DNA from: Prevotella sp.
GTDB taxonomy: Bacteria > Bacteroidota > Bacteroidia > Bacteroidales > Bacteroidaceae
DNA: 23,073 bases
Assembly (NCBI GenBank): GCA_022732315.1
Contig: JAIJUV010000023.1
Coordinates: 1 to 23,073, forward strand
Direction: 5' to 3'
Part shown: one piece after another, positions 16,520-23,073 of the stretch
Layout of the letters: each line of letters starts with the position of its first letter
How positions within the stretch are numbered: position 1 is the stretch's first letter
Notes under the pieces: model-generated
What the model was told of the DNA's origin: nothing
The model's database searches: none
What the model saw: only the letters and a program-made list of their open reading frames with translations
Position numbers and translations under genes: made by a program

Positions 16520-16586
16520 TGTTAACTGTAAACTATTAACTATCAACTAAAAGAAGACTGTAAACTATCAACTATAAACATTCAAC
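16520..16586. repeat. Heptamer repeat array across the end of the gamma-synthase-type gene
   Basis: Eight plus-strand heptamers of the form (T/A)(A/G/T)T(A/C)AAC: TGTTAAC, TGTAAAC, TATTAAC, TATCAAC, an 11-nt interruption, then TGTAAAC, TATCAAC, TATAAAC and ATTCAAC. On the coding (minus) strand the consensus is GTTnAnA. The last codons and the stop (16572-16574) of the upstream gene lie inside the array. Confidence 0.78.
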
Positions 16587-17756
16587 CGCCTGCTTGATGT
16601 CTTCGAAGAGGTCATCTACATCTTCCAGACCTATGCTCAGTCGGATGGTCGTGTCCTTGACATCCATTGATCTACGCATGTTCTCAGAGAATGCACCGAA
16701 GATGGTGCTTGCCGGGTGGATGGCAAGCGAACGGTTGTCGAAGAGGTTGGTGGCACGATGGATGAGCTTCAGATTGTCGAGGAAGTTGAAGCATGCCTCC
16801 TTGCTTTCCAAGTCGATGCAGATCATGGCTCCTGCTGTTTTGCCAAACTGGCGCTGTGCCAACTCGTGATAAGGGTTGTCTTCCAAACCAACATAGTTCA
16901 CATATTGAATTTGTGGCAGAGTGCGCAATTTTTTTGCGAGTTCCAGGGCGTTGCAGCTCTGTACACGATAGCGGGCATCGAGCGTTTCGAGTCCGATGGT
17001 CTGCATATAGGCTACCTGTGGTGTCATGTAGGCACCGAAGTTGAAGAGCATCTCACCGTAGAGACGTTTGGCGAAGTCGCCATTGTAAGGGGTTCCGTAG
17101 TCGATGACCAGACCGCCGAGTGAAGTAGCACCACCGCTTACATACTTGGAACTGGAAACCACCTCGATATCCACGCCCAAGCTCTTTGCTGAAAATTGGG
17201 TGAAAGGAATCACGGTAGAATCTACCACCAAAGGCACATTCTTCTCGTGAGCCACTTTTGAAATCGCCTTCAAATCGGCAACCTCCAACTGCGGGTTGGT
17301 CAGAATTTCAAGGAATACGCAACAGGTGTCGTCGTCGATAGCCTCACGCACTGTCTCGATATTGGTTAAATCGCGCAGGCGGACCTTTACGCCAAAACGG
17401 CGCAGGGTAGCCACGAGCAGCGCATAGGTATTACCGAAGAGATGCTTCGAGGTGACGATGTTCTTGCCTTGTGCCGCCAGCGACATGAGGGTATTGCTGA
17501 TGGCAGCCATGCCTGAGTTGAATGCAGTGGCGTGAGCGGCATCAGTCAATGCAGCCACACGTCGCTCCAGATTGGTAACCGTAGGGTTTTCTACTCGCGA
17601 GTAATCAGGAGCCTTGATTTTGTCTGTAAATGCCTCCGACATGATGGCAGCATTGTCAAACTCGTAGGCGAGGGTGTTATATACTGGCACGCTCAGCGAA
17701 TCGTAGGCATCGCGGCGCTCATACTCCAAATGAATGGCTTGGGTCTGTTTCTTCAT
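16572..17756 (-). CDS. Cystathionine gamma-synthase / O-acetylhomoserine sulfhydrylase family PLP enzyme
   Basis: Cys/Met-metabolism PLP enzyme of 394 residues, fold type I. The reaction is either sulfur transfer onto an activated homoserine or gamma-elimination, such as methionine gamma-lyase. Seen: PLP-phosphate-binding YSRVENPTV (52-60); FNSGMAAI (79-86); GNTYALL, with Y111 as the probable ring-stacking tyrosine; VVDST with D179 pairing the PLP nitrogen; and the Schiff-base lysine K204 in SSSKYVSGGATSLGG. A C-terminal substrate-binding arginine is in TIRLSIGLED. Sequence alone does not separate synthase, sulfhydrylase and lyase; the LGGLVID segment after the lysine resembles the O-acetylhomoserine-sulfhydrylase side. 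It is first in a run with the MalY-type lyase, sbcD and sbcC. Its final residues (VECL and stop) are encoded by heptamer repeat DNA. Confidence 0.88.
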   Translation of the reverse strand: MKKQTQAIHLEYERRDAYDSLSVPVYNTLAYEFDNAAIMSEAFTDKIKAPDYSRVENPTVTNLERRVAALTDAAHATAFNSGMAAISNTLMSLAAQGKNIVTSKHLFGNTYALLVATLRRFGVKVRLRDLTNIETVREAIDDDTCCVFLEILTNPQLEVADLKAISKVAHEKNVPLVVDSTVIPFTQFSAKSLGVDIEVVSSSKYVSGGATSLGGLVIDYGTPYNGDFAKRLYGEMLFNFGAYMTPQVAYMQTIGLETLDARYRVQSCNALELAKKLRTLPQIQYVNYVGLEDNPYHELAQRQFGKTAGAMICIDLESKEACFNFLDNLKLIHRATNLFDNRSLAIHPASTIFGAFSENMRRSMDVKDTTIRLSIGLEDVDDLFEDIKQAVECL

Positions 17757-17866
17757 TTTATCCTATATATATAATAATGTGTATTTATTAATTTCTTGCA
17801 TCAAGCAATCGAAGTGTGTATTGAACAATCTTTTGGGTTGTTTCTCGCTACTATCTATTTTGACTG

Positions 17867-17874
17867 CAAAATTA
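17867..17874 (-). promoter_or_regulatory. -7 element for the gamma-synthase-type gene and downstream operon
   Basis: TAATTTTG on the minus strand at 17874-17867. No clear TTTG is found 19 bp upstream. The leader to the ATG at 17756 is about 105 nt, with only weak short inverted repeats. I do not recognise a SAM or other riboswitch in it. Confidence 0.55.
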
Positions 17875-17992
17875 CAAAAAAAACTCTAGTTTTCCTATAT
17901 AAATGTTAGATATTTTGTTTAAAAAGATATAATATTGGTAGGTTTTCTTTCTTTTTAGGGGATGAAGTAGCAGGAAATTCTATTTTTTGCAG

Positions 17993-18000
17993 TACCTTTG
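17993..18000 (+). promoter_or_regulatory. -7 element of the PAP2-peptidase operon, immediately before the start codon
   Basis: TACCTTTG at 17993-18000 is followed after only five bases by the ATG at 18006. With the usual 3-6 nt between this element and the transcription start, the mRNA would start at or next to the ATG. No good -33 box is visible. Confidence 0.6.
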
Positions 18001-18005
18001 TACCC

Positions 18006-18632
18006 ATGAAGAAAAAAAAGTTGATTATAATAGCTTTGAGTATGCTGATGGTACTTCCAGTTTACTCCCAGGACAAGCGTTATCATGGCGACGGCATTGA
18101 TGATGTTCTTCGCTTTGTTCCTACCATTGCCGTCTTCGGATTGAAGGCGTGTGGAGTGGAGGCTGAAAGTACTTGGCAGCGAAGAATCAGTGCCCAGGTG
18201 CTGGCGTTTGGTGTGAATGCAGCCGTGACATATTCGCTGAAGCATGCTATCCATGAGAAGCGTCCGGATGGAACGGACAATCATTCGTTTCCTTCGGGTC
18301 ATACCTCTGTCGCCTTTTCTGGAGCCACTGTCCTGATGCACGAATACCGCAAGGTTTCGCCTTGGATTGGTGTGGCAGGTTATGCTGTGGCTACTACCGT
18401 GGCGGTGGATAGAGTAAGAAGAAATCGCCATCACTGGGGTGATGTAATGGCAGGTGCCGCCATTGGTGTGGCTTCTGCTGAGGCTGGCTATCTGCTGGGT
18501 GACTGGCTTCTGGGAAAGAAAAAAAAGAAGGCAAAGGAGATGGATGGGGAGTTGGAAAAGGAGAATGGGGTGAACGATAACCTCAGTCTCTCGGTTGCTC
18601 CTACAGGCATCGAATTTGCCATCAAACTATAA
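18006..18632 (+). CDS. PAP2-family acid phosphatase, exported or membrane-associated
   Basis: Phosphatidic-acid-phosphatase-type enzyme of 208 residues. Members remove phosphate from lipids such as undecaprenyl pyrophosphate, phosphatidylglycerol phosphate or lipid A on the periplasmic side. The N-terminal signal is MKKKKLIIIALSMLMVLPVYS. The three catalytic motifs are K-x6-RP (K79, R86, P87), PSGH (96-99, catalytic H99), and R-x5-H-x3-D (R136, H142, D146). The usual Ser before R136 is Asp (D135). The mature protein is short for a six-helix PAP2, and the C-terminus is Lys/Glu-rich (170-187) before a hydrophobic end. The substrate is unknown. The S9 peptidase gene follows 56 bp later with no promoter motif between, suggesting one operon. 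Confidence 0.9.
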   Translation: MKKKKLIIIALSMLMVLPVYSQDKRYHGDGIDDVLRFVPTIAVFGLKACGVEAESTWQRRISAQVLAFGVNAAVTYSLKHAIHEKRPDGTDNHSFPSGHTSVAFSGATVLMHEYRKVSPWIGVAGYAVATTVAVDRVRRNRHHWGDVMAGAAIGVASAEAGYLLGDWLLGKKKKKAKEMDGELEKENGVNDNLSLSVAPTGIEFAIKL

Positions 18633-18688
18633 TGCTTTTTGAAAGAGGATAAAATTGAATCGAACAGATAAAAGATATACATAAAATC

Positions 18689-21223
18689 ATGATGAAAACA
18701 ACAACCATGAGCCTTAAGGCTCTTACTTTTAGTGCTGCTCTCTGTGCTTCGCTCGGCTTGTCACTTTCTGCGAATGCCGAGACCATCGAAGTGCAGAAGC
18801 TGAAGCATGCCGGTCCTTATCCTGTGGCTACCCCTTGGATGGCGGATAGCGTAAATGTGAAGGGGGAGAAATTTTCAATGGAGGGTGTGCTTGACTCTCC
18901 ACTTTCGTTTACTTTATTGAATAATGGAAAAGAGGTGGCTGCATCCCAGCTTCTAGCGGATAGCAAGCAGAATGCAATTCACCTGGCTTCTTTCACCGTA
19001 TCAAATACCAGCCGTACCAAGGCTACCATCGAGGTGAAGGGTTTGAAGCAATATCGTCTCTTCGTTGATGGAGAGCAGGTGACCGTGAATGGCGACAAGG
19101 CAGAAACTACCTTGATACCATCTAATCATACTGTGGTGATTAAGTACCTCACTGAGTCATCTGACAAGGATTTCAAAATCAGCATTACCGCAGCCGATGG
19201 CAAGCAGCTCAGCGTAGGTGAATCTGCTGCCAGCACCAAGCGCGCATTCAGTATATATGATGTAATCTGCATGCCTAACTATGCAAGTGTTCAGATGTCG
19301 CCGAACGGCAAGTTTATGATTGTGCGCAAGACTTGGGTAGATAGACAGGGCAAGAATCATAGCATCAACGAATTGCGAAACAGTCAGACCAACAAGGTGG
19401 TAGCTTCTTTCGAAGAGAGCGTAAGATGGATGCCTCGTACCAACAAGATGTACTTTACCCAGAAGGCGAGCGACAGCTCTATTGCCGGTGAAGGCAAGGC
19501 TGATGGCGAGCTGCAGCTCATCACCATCAATCCGCTCAATATGGATCGCGAAGTGTTGGCGGCCAATATTCCAGACGGATGGTTCCAGTTTACTCCCGAT
19601 GAGAAGACGCTTATCTACACTCTTTATACCGAGGGCAGAAAGAAAGATGCGCAGGTGTATGATGTGAAGGAGCCTGATGACCGTCAACCAGGATGGCGAA
19701 GCCGTAGCTATCTTGCCAAGTTTGATTTGGCGTCGGGTGTTCTCCAGCCGCTCACTTTCGGCTATCACAACGTCTATCTCAGCGATATTTCTGCAGATTC
19801 CCGCTATCTGCTCATCGGCAAGAGCGAGGAACGCCTTACCAAGCGTCCAACCACTCTTAATTCCTACTATCGTCTCAATCTCAATGATATGAGTGTAGAG
19901 ACTTTGATAGAGAAGGGGGAGTTTCTGAATGGTGCCCAGTTCTCGCCTGATGGCAAGAGCATTCTCGTTACGGGTTCGCCTGAGGCATTCGGTGGTATCG
20001 GAAAGAATGTAGAGGAGGGACAGATTCCAAGTATGATTGATACCCAGCTCTATCTGATGACTCTTGCGGATAAGAAGGTTCGTCCGCTGACCAAGGATTT
20101 CAATCCGAACGTGCAGAGTGTGGATTGGAGTAAGGCAGATGGCAACATCTACTTCACGGCAGAAGATAAGGATTGCATGCATCTCTTCCAGCTCAATCCG
20201 AAATCAGGCAAGTTTACATTGCTCAAGACTCCAGAGGAGAACATCAAGAGCTTCTCTGTTGCATCATCTGCTACGGAAATGGCGTTCTCCGGACAGAGCG
20301 CATCCAATGCCGACCGACTCTACAAGATGAATCTGAAGGCGCAGAAGTCTCAGCTTGTTGATGATCTCAGTGCCCGTTTGTTGAAGAATATCGAGTTGGG
20401 CGAGTGCAAGGCTTGGAATTTCGTGAACTCTCGTGGCGACACGCTTTGCTGCCGTTACTATCTGCCACCTCATTTCGATGCTTCCAAGAAGTATCCGATG
20501 GTGGTGAATTACTATGGCGGATGCAGTCCTACCACCCGAATGTTCCAGAGTCGCTATCCTCATCATGTATATGCTGCGATGGGTTATGTGGTGCTGGTAG
20601 TGAATCCGAGCGGAGCTACTGGCTTCGGTCAGAAGTTCTCTGCCCGTCATGTGGATACTGCAGGTGAGGGTGTGGCAGAGGATATCATCTCCAGCACCCA
20701 GGCTTTCTGCGATGAGCATGGTTTTGTGAACAGAAAGAAGATAGGTTGCATCGGTGCCAGCTATGGTGGTTTCATGACGCAGTATCTTCAGACCAAGACC
20801 AATCTCTTTGCTGCTGCCATCTCTCATGCTGGCATCAGCGACCACACCAGCTATTGGGGTGAAGGCTATTGGGGCTACAGTTACAGCGAGGTTTCCATGG
20901 CTAACGAGTATCCTTGGACCAACAAGCATCTCTTCGTAGATCAGAGTCCGCTTTATAATGCAGATAAGATTCATACACCATTGCTTTTTGTTCACGGAAC
21001 TGCCGATAACAATGTGCCTGTGGGCGAGAGTATTCAGCTCTATACGGCATTGAAACTCCTCGGCCGTCCTACGGCGATGGTGTTGGTAGATGGTCAGGAC
21101 CATCACATCATCGATTATGAGAAGCGCCTCAAGTGGCAGGATACCATCTTTGCCTGGTTCGCCAAGTGGCTGCAGGATGATGGCAGCTGGTGGAAGGAAA
21201 TGTATGGTGAGGAAAAAATGTAG
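18689..21223 (+). CDS. Secreted S9-family (prolyl oligopeptidase/DPP-type) serine peptidase
   Basis: Large alpha/beta-hydrolase peptidase of 844 residues, probably periplasmic, that cleaves short peptides, often after proline or similar residues. Signal peptide with AxA-type site SANA-ETIE near residue 30. The next 160-170 residues form a separate, beta-rich-looking N-terminal domain that is not part of the minimal S9 fold. A beta-propeller (about 190-590) carries repeated SPDGK/TPDEK blade motifs. The C-terminal hydrolase domain has the oxyanion segment NYYGGCSP and the triad S691 (GASYGGF), D773 (GTADNN) and H805 (DGQDHH). All catalytic residues are present. Residues that would mark a strict dipeptidyl peptidase are not clear to me, so the exact cleavage mode is open. 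Confidence 0.93.
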   Translation: MMKTTTMSLKALTFSAALCASLGLSLSANAETIEVQKLKHAGPYPVATPWMADSVNVKGEKFSMEGVLDSPLSFTLLNNGKEVAASQLLADSKQNAIHLASFTVSNTSRTKATIEVKGLKQYRLFVDGEQVTVNGDKAETTLIPSNHTVVIKYLTESSDKDFKISITAADGKQLSVGESAASTKRAFSIYDVICMPNYASVQMSPNGKFMIVRKTWVDRQGKNHSINELRNSQTNKVVASFEESVRWMPRTNKMYFTQKASDSSIAGEGKADGELQLITINPLNMDREVLAANIPDGWFQFTPDEKTLIYTLYTEGRKKDAQVYDVKEPDDRQPGWRSRSYLAKFDLASGVLQPLTFGYHNVYLSDISADSRYLLIGKSEERLTKRPTTLNSYYRLNLNDMSVETLIEKGEFLNGAQFSPDGKSILVTGSPEAFGGIGKNVEEGQIPSMIDTQLYLMTLADKKVRPLTKDFNPNVQSVDWSKADGNIYFTAEDKDCMHLFQLNPKSGKFTLLKTPEENIKSFSVASSATEMAFSGQSASNADRLYKMNLKAQKSQLVDDLSARLLKNIELGECKAWNFVNSRGDTLCCRYYLPPHFDASKKYPMVVNYYGGCSPTTRMFQSRYPHHVYAAMGYVVLVVNPSGATGFGQKFSARHVDTAGEGVAEDIISSTQAFCDEHGFVNRKKIGCIGASYGGFMTQYLQTKTNLFAAAISHAGISDHTSYWGEGYWGYSYSEVSMANEYPWTNKHLFVDQSPLYNADKIHTPLLFVHGTADNNVPVGESIQLYTALKLLGRPTAMVLVDGQDHHIIDYEKRLKWQDTIFAWFAKWLQDDGSWWKEMYGEEKM

Positions 21224-21265
21224 TTGACGCCTGGCTAGCGAAAAGCTGGCTTCAGTCTTTATAAA

Positions 21266-21315
21266 ACAAAAGAGATTATATTCCTGCTTTGTGGGGAATA
21301 TAATCTCTTTTTGTG
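21266..21315. terminator. Strong bidirectional hairpin terminator with an extra copy of one arm
   Basis: AGAGATTATATTCC (21271-21284) pairs perfectly with GGAATATAATCTCT (21295-21308). Flanking ACAAA and TTTTTGT extend the stem to about 18 bp, and a T-run follows on each strand. It separates the convergent peptidase (+) and MFS (-) genes. A further copy of AATATAATCTCTTTT lies at 21331-21345, repeating the right arm at 21297-21311. Confidence 0.85.
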
Positions 21316-21353
21316 TTCTTGCTTGTTGCAAATATAATCTCTTTTCTGGATTC

Positions 21354-22526
21354 TTATTTCTTGTTGCTTAGCGTGATGGCTAAGGAAATGAACGCAAAGG
21401 TAATGCCCACGATGCAGACTCCTAGCCAGTTGGCGCGGGTCCATACGTATCCGGCACAGAAAGTGCCGAGTGAACCGCCAATGAAATAGGTTGTCATGAA
21501 GATGGTATTGGCACGGTTGGATGCCTGTGGAATCTCCTGCAGACAACCGCTCTGGTTGCTGAGCTGCTGACATTGCAGACCTATATCAACCAAAATGATG
21601 GCTGCGATGAGTCCTGCATAGGTGTCGCCGAAGAGCAAGGCTATTCCCCAGGCCATAATCTGCATGCCTGCTCCAAGCAGGCTGAATTTATGAATGCCGA
21701 ACTTAGGAACCAGCTTTCCTACGCCACTTGCCGCCATGGCTCCCATGATTCCGCAAAGTCCTAGCATTCCCACCATGTCGCTGCCTGCACTGAAAGGTGG
21801 CTGGGCAAGATGAAAGGCGAGGCAGGACCAGATGGCCATCATGCTGCCGAAACCGAAGGCGGCACGGATGGAGTAGATGCGGATGGAAGGGTGGAGGATG
21901 AAGATTTCTGCCACGGTGGTCATCAGTCCTCTGTAGGTACCCACATAGTTGCGCTTCATCTCTGGCATCATCAATAGCATCACGCCCATGCAGGCAATCA
22001 TGACGAGGGCAGCAATGAAAAACATCTCCCGCCATCCCAGCCATTCGCCGATGTAGCCGCTGATTACTCGCGAGGCAAGAATACCCGTGAGCAGTCCGGA
22101 GAGTACAATACCCATATTCCTGCTCTTGTTCTTGGGCTCAGAAAACTGTCCTGCTATCGGGATGAAGAACTGCGGAATCACGGAACAGGCACCAATCAGC
22201 AACGAAGCTCCCCAGAGCATCCATACGTTTTGCGCTACAGCCATCACGATGGCCATCACGGCTGCAATGGTCATATTCGCAAGGATGAGCTTCTTGCGTG
22301 AGAACATGTCACCCAGGGGAATGAGAAAAAACAGTCCCAGTGCGTAACCTATTTGGGTAATCACGGTGATGAGGTTGGCGCTTTGCTCGGTAATGCCCAG
22401 ATCATGACGGATCAGTTCGAGAAGCGGCTGATTGTAGTAGCAGTTGGCTACGGTGAGTCCTGCGATGATGGCCATCATCAGGAGAATGCTGCGGGGAATG
22501 CCCCGATTTTCTTTTAGCTGTATCAT
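21354..22526 (-). CDS. MFS transporter, DHA1-like efflux type
   Basis: Inner-membrane transporter of 390 residues, probably 12 helices. Seen: helix 1 with ILLMMAIIAGLTVANCYYNQP; motif A of the superfamily as PLGDMFSRKKLIL, in the loop after helix 2; repeated Gly/Ala-rich helices; C-terminal half from SIRIYSIRAAFGF. The NYYNQPLL segment after helix 1 is typical of the YfcJ/YgaY-like drug:proton antiporter-type group. The substrate is unknown; small-molecule efflux is a family-level inference. Single gene with its own promoter at 22558-22588, ending at the shared terminator. Confidence 0.9.
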   Translation of the reverse strand: MIQLKENRGIPRSILLMMAIIAGLTVANCYYNQPLLELIRHDLGITEQSANLITVITQIGYALGLFFLIPLGDMFSRKKLILANMTIAAVMAIVMAVAQNVWMLWGASLLIGACSVIPQFFIPIAGQFSEPKNKSRNMGIVLSGLLTGILASRVISGYIGEWLGWREMFFIAALVMIACMGVMLLMMPEMKRNYVGTYRGLMTTVAEIFILHPSIRIYSIRAAFGFGSMMAIWSCLAFHLAQPPFSAGSDMVGMLGLCGIMGAMAASGVGKLVPKFGIHKFSLLGAGMQIMAWGIALLFGDTYAGLIAAIILVDIGLQCQQLSNQSGCLQEIPQASNRANTIFMTTYFIGGSLGTFCAGYVWTRANWLGVCIVGITFAFISLAITLSNKK

Positions 22527-22557
22527 CTTTGTTTGTTTATGATTCTGTTTCTGAGGG

Positions 22558-22588
22558 CAAAGTTACTAAAAAGTTCTCGGCTAGCAAA
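22558..22588 (-). promoter_or_regulatory. Promoter of the DHA1-like MFS gene
   Basis: On the minus strand, -33 TTTG at 22588-22585, a 19-bp spacer and -7 TAACTTTG at 22565-22558. Start of transcription is expected near 22553, a leader of about 27 nt. Confidence 0.8.
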
Positions 22589-22600
22589 GTTTTTGGGCTC

Positions 22601-22684
22601 GATTTCTTGGAAAAATCATCTCTCTTCTTGGAAAAACCATCTTTCTTCGATGAAAAAGTTGCTCTCTTTGAAGAAAAGTTTCTG
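22601..22684. repeat. Four-unit 21-bp tandem repeat with TTC-N3-GAA dyads
   Basis: Degenerate units begin at 22601, 22622, 22643 and 22664. Each holds a dyad at the same place: TTCTTGGAA (22604-22612), TTCTTGGAA (22625-22633), TTCGATGAA (22646-22654) and the weaker TTTGAAGAA (22667-22675). The period is exactly 21 bp, two helical turns, so all dyads face the same side. The array lies directly upstream of the MFS promoter. Read as protein on either strand it gives a seven-residue repeat (FLEK-, FFDEK- type on plus), but no convincing start or gene context supports coding. Confidence 0.72.
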
Positions 22685-22840
22685 CTCTTTTCCTCGCGCG
22701 TACCTTATTATATGTATCATCCCTCACTTCGGCAGGGGTGTTGGCGCACACCTTTGTTGCGCTAAAAAACACCGAAAAGTGTTAATTTTGGGCTGTTCCC
22801 GAGCATATCGAAAACTTTAACCTTTGTTAGCACTTTGTAA

Positions 22841-22870
22841 TTGACTGTATATCAATAGTTTGTAATTTTG
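22841..22870 (+). promoter_or_regulatory. Possible upstream promoter of the lipoprotein gene
   Basis: TTGA at 22841-22844, an 18-bp spacer, and TAATTTTG at 22863-22870. It would give a leader of about 115 nt to the ATG at 22989. Confidence 0.4.
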
Positions 22871-22928
22871 TTACAAAATACCCCTAAAAAAAAACACAAA
22901 AAAAAGTACGCCGTATCAAAAAAATGCT

Positions 22929-22936
22929 TACCTTTG
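22929..22936 (+). promoter_or_regulatory. -7 element of the lipoprotein gene promoter
   Basis: TACCTTTG at 22929-22936, with no clear -33 TTTG. The leader to the ATG at 22989 is about 48 nt and lacks a Shine-Dalgarno. Confidence 0.6.
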
Positions 22937-22988
22937 CATCAGTTTTAATAAACGAATGATTGTTTTACAGATTTAAAAAGCAAAGAAA

Positions 22989-23073
22989 ATGAAGAAATTA
23001 GTTTTTATGTTCGTAGCTATCGCAGCTATCTCTTTCGCATCATGTGGTAACAAAACAGCTCAGAACACAGCTT
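22989..23073 (+). CDS. Small lipoprotein, 3' end outside window
   Basis: Only 28 codons are visible. The start MKKLVFMFVAIAAISFASCG is a lipoprotein signal peptide: two lysines, a hydrophobic core and a lipobox-like FASC with the lipidated cysteine at residue 19. The following residues (GNKTAQNTA) are polar, as in many small Bacteroidales lipoproteins. Function cannot be told. Confidence 0.82.
   Translation, partial: MKKLVFMFVAIAAISFASCGNKTAQNTA

Larger units (their letters stand above)
22527..22988. other. Long divergent intergenic region between the MFS and lipoprotein genes
   Basis: 462 bp without a convincing gene. From left to right it holds the MFS promoter, the 21-bp array, a small inverted repeat AACAC-N6-GTGTT near 22768-22783, and several TAnnTTTG elements on the plus strand (22783-22790, 22863-22870, 22929-22936). 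An A-rich stretch at 22886-22905 lies between the last two. Confidence 0.65.

Noticed and set aside
16465..16571. CRISPR-like array from the regular repeats
   Set aside because: Units are 7 nt with no spacers; no cas genes are present.
17757..17874. SAM-type riboswitch before the gamma-synthase-type gene
   Set aside because: I looked for known conserved cores and long stems and found only weak 4-6 bp pairings.
19157..21331. Two long antisense frames (341 and 355 codons) opposite the S9 peptidase
   Set aside because: The peptidase frame has signal peptide, propeller and complete triad. The antisense products show no domain or signal and no promoter.

Overview
The window reads as chromosomal DNA of a Bacteroidota member, most likely a gut Prevotella/Segatella-type Bacteroidales. 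Two things suggest this. Start codons lack Shine-Dalgarno sequences, and almost every transcription unit is preceded by the Bacteroidetes sigma-factor -7 motif TAnnTTTG, several with a TTTG-like -33 box 18-19 bp upstream. The protein types fit as well. The genus is an inference from style and was not tested by a search. No rRNA, tRNA, IS element, CRISPR array or prophage is visible.

Layout. (a) 1-1215 (-): type II NADH dehydrogenase, cut by the window edge. (b) 1556-5570 (+): a sugar or polyol uptake and oxidation locus, with a LacI-family regulator, a mannitol-dehydrogenase-family oxidoreductase and a FucP-like MFS symporter. Four AACGTTT operator-like sites lie in it: one in the regulator's own leader and three, two of them in a perfect 12-bp tandem, before the dehydrogenase. 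(c) 5682-7525 (-): umuC-umuD, a Y-family polymerase and its S24 processing partner, in the order polymerase first. The polymerase carries a repeat-derived insertion directly behind the catalytic SIDE motif. (d) 7833-10563 (+): a small nitroreductase and a PIF1-like helicase with a C-terminal helix-turn-helix. (e) 10577-17756 (-): a cystathionine gamma-synthase-family PLP enzyme, a MalY/PatB C-S lyase, then sbcD and sbcC, apparently one transcript. (f) 18006-21223 (+): a PAP2 phosphatase and a large secreted S9 peptidase. (g) 21354-22526 (-): a second MFS transporter. (h) 22989-end (+): the start of a small lipoprotein.

The middle of the window (6-15 kb) concentrates DNA maintenance genes: translesion polymerase, PIF1-type helicase and the SbcCD nuclease. 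The two PLP enzymes belong to sulfur amino acid metabolism.

The least ordinary signals are in short DNA: the LacI operator array, a CCTTAAGG palindrome array between the divergent umuC and nitroreductase promoters, a heptamer repeat array that runs through a stop codon, and a four-unit 21-bp array of TTC-N3-GAA dyads upstream of the last transporter. I did not see a clear new multi-gene system. These repeat and regulatory structures and the modified UmuC are the best candidates for a second look.
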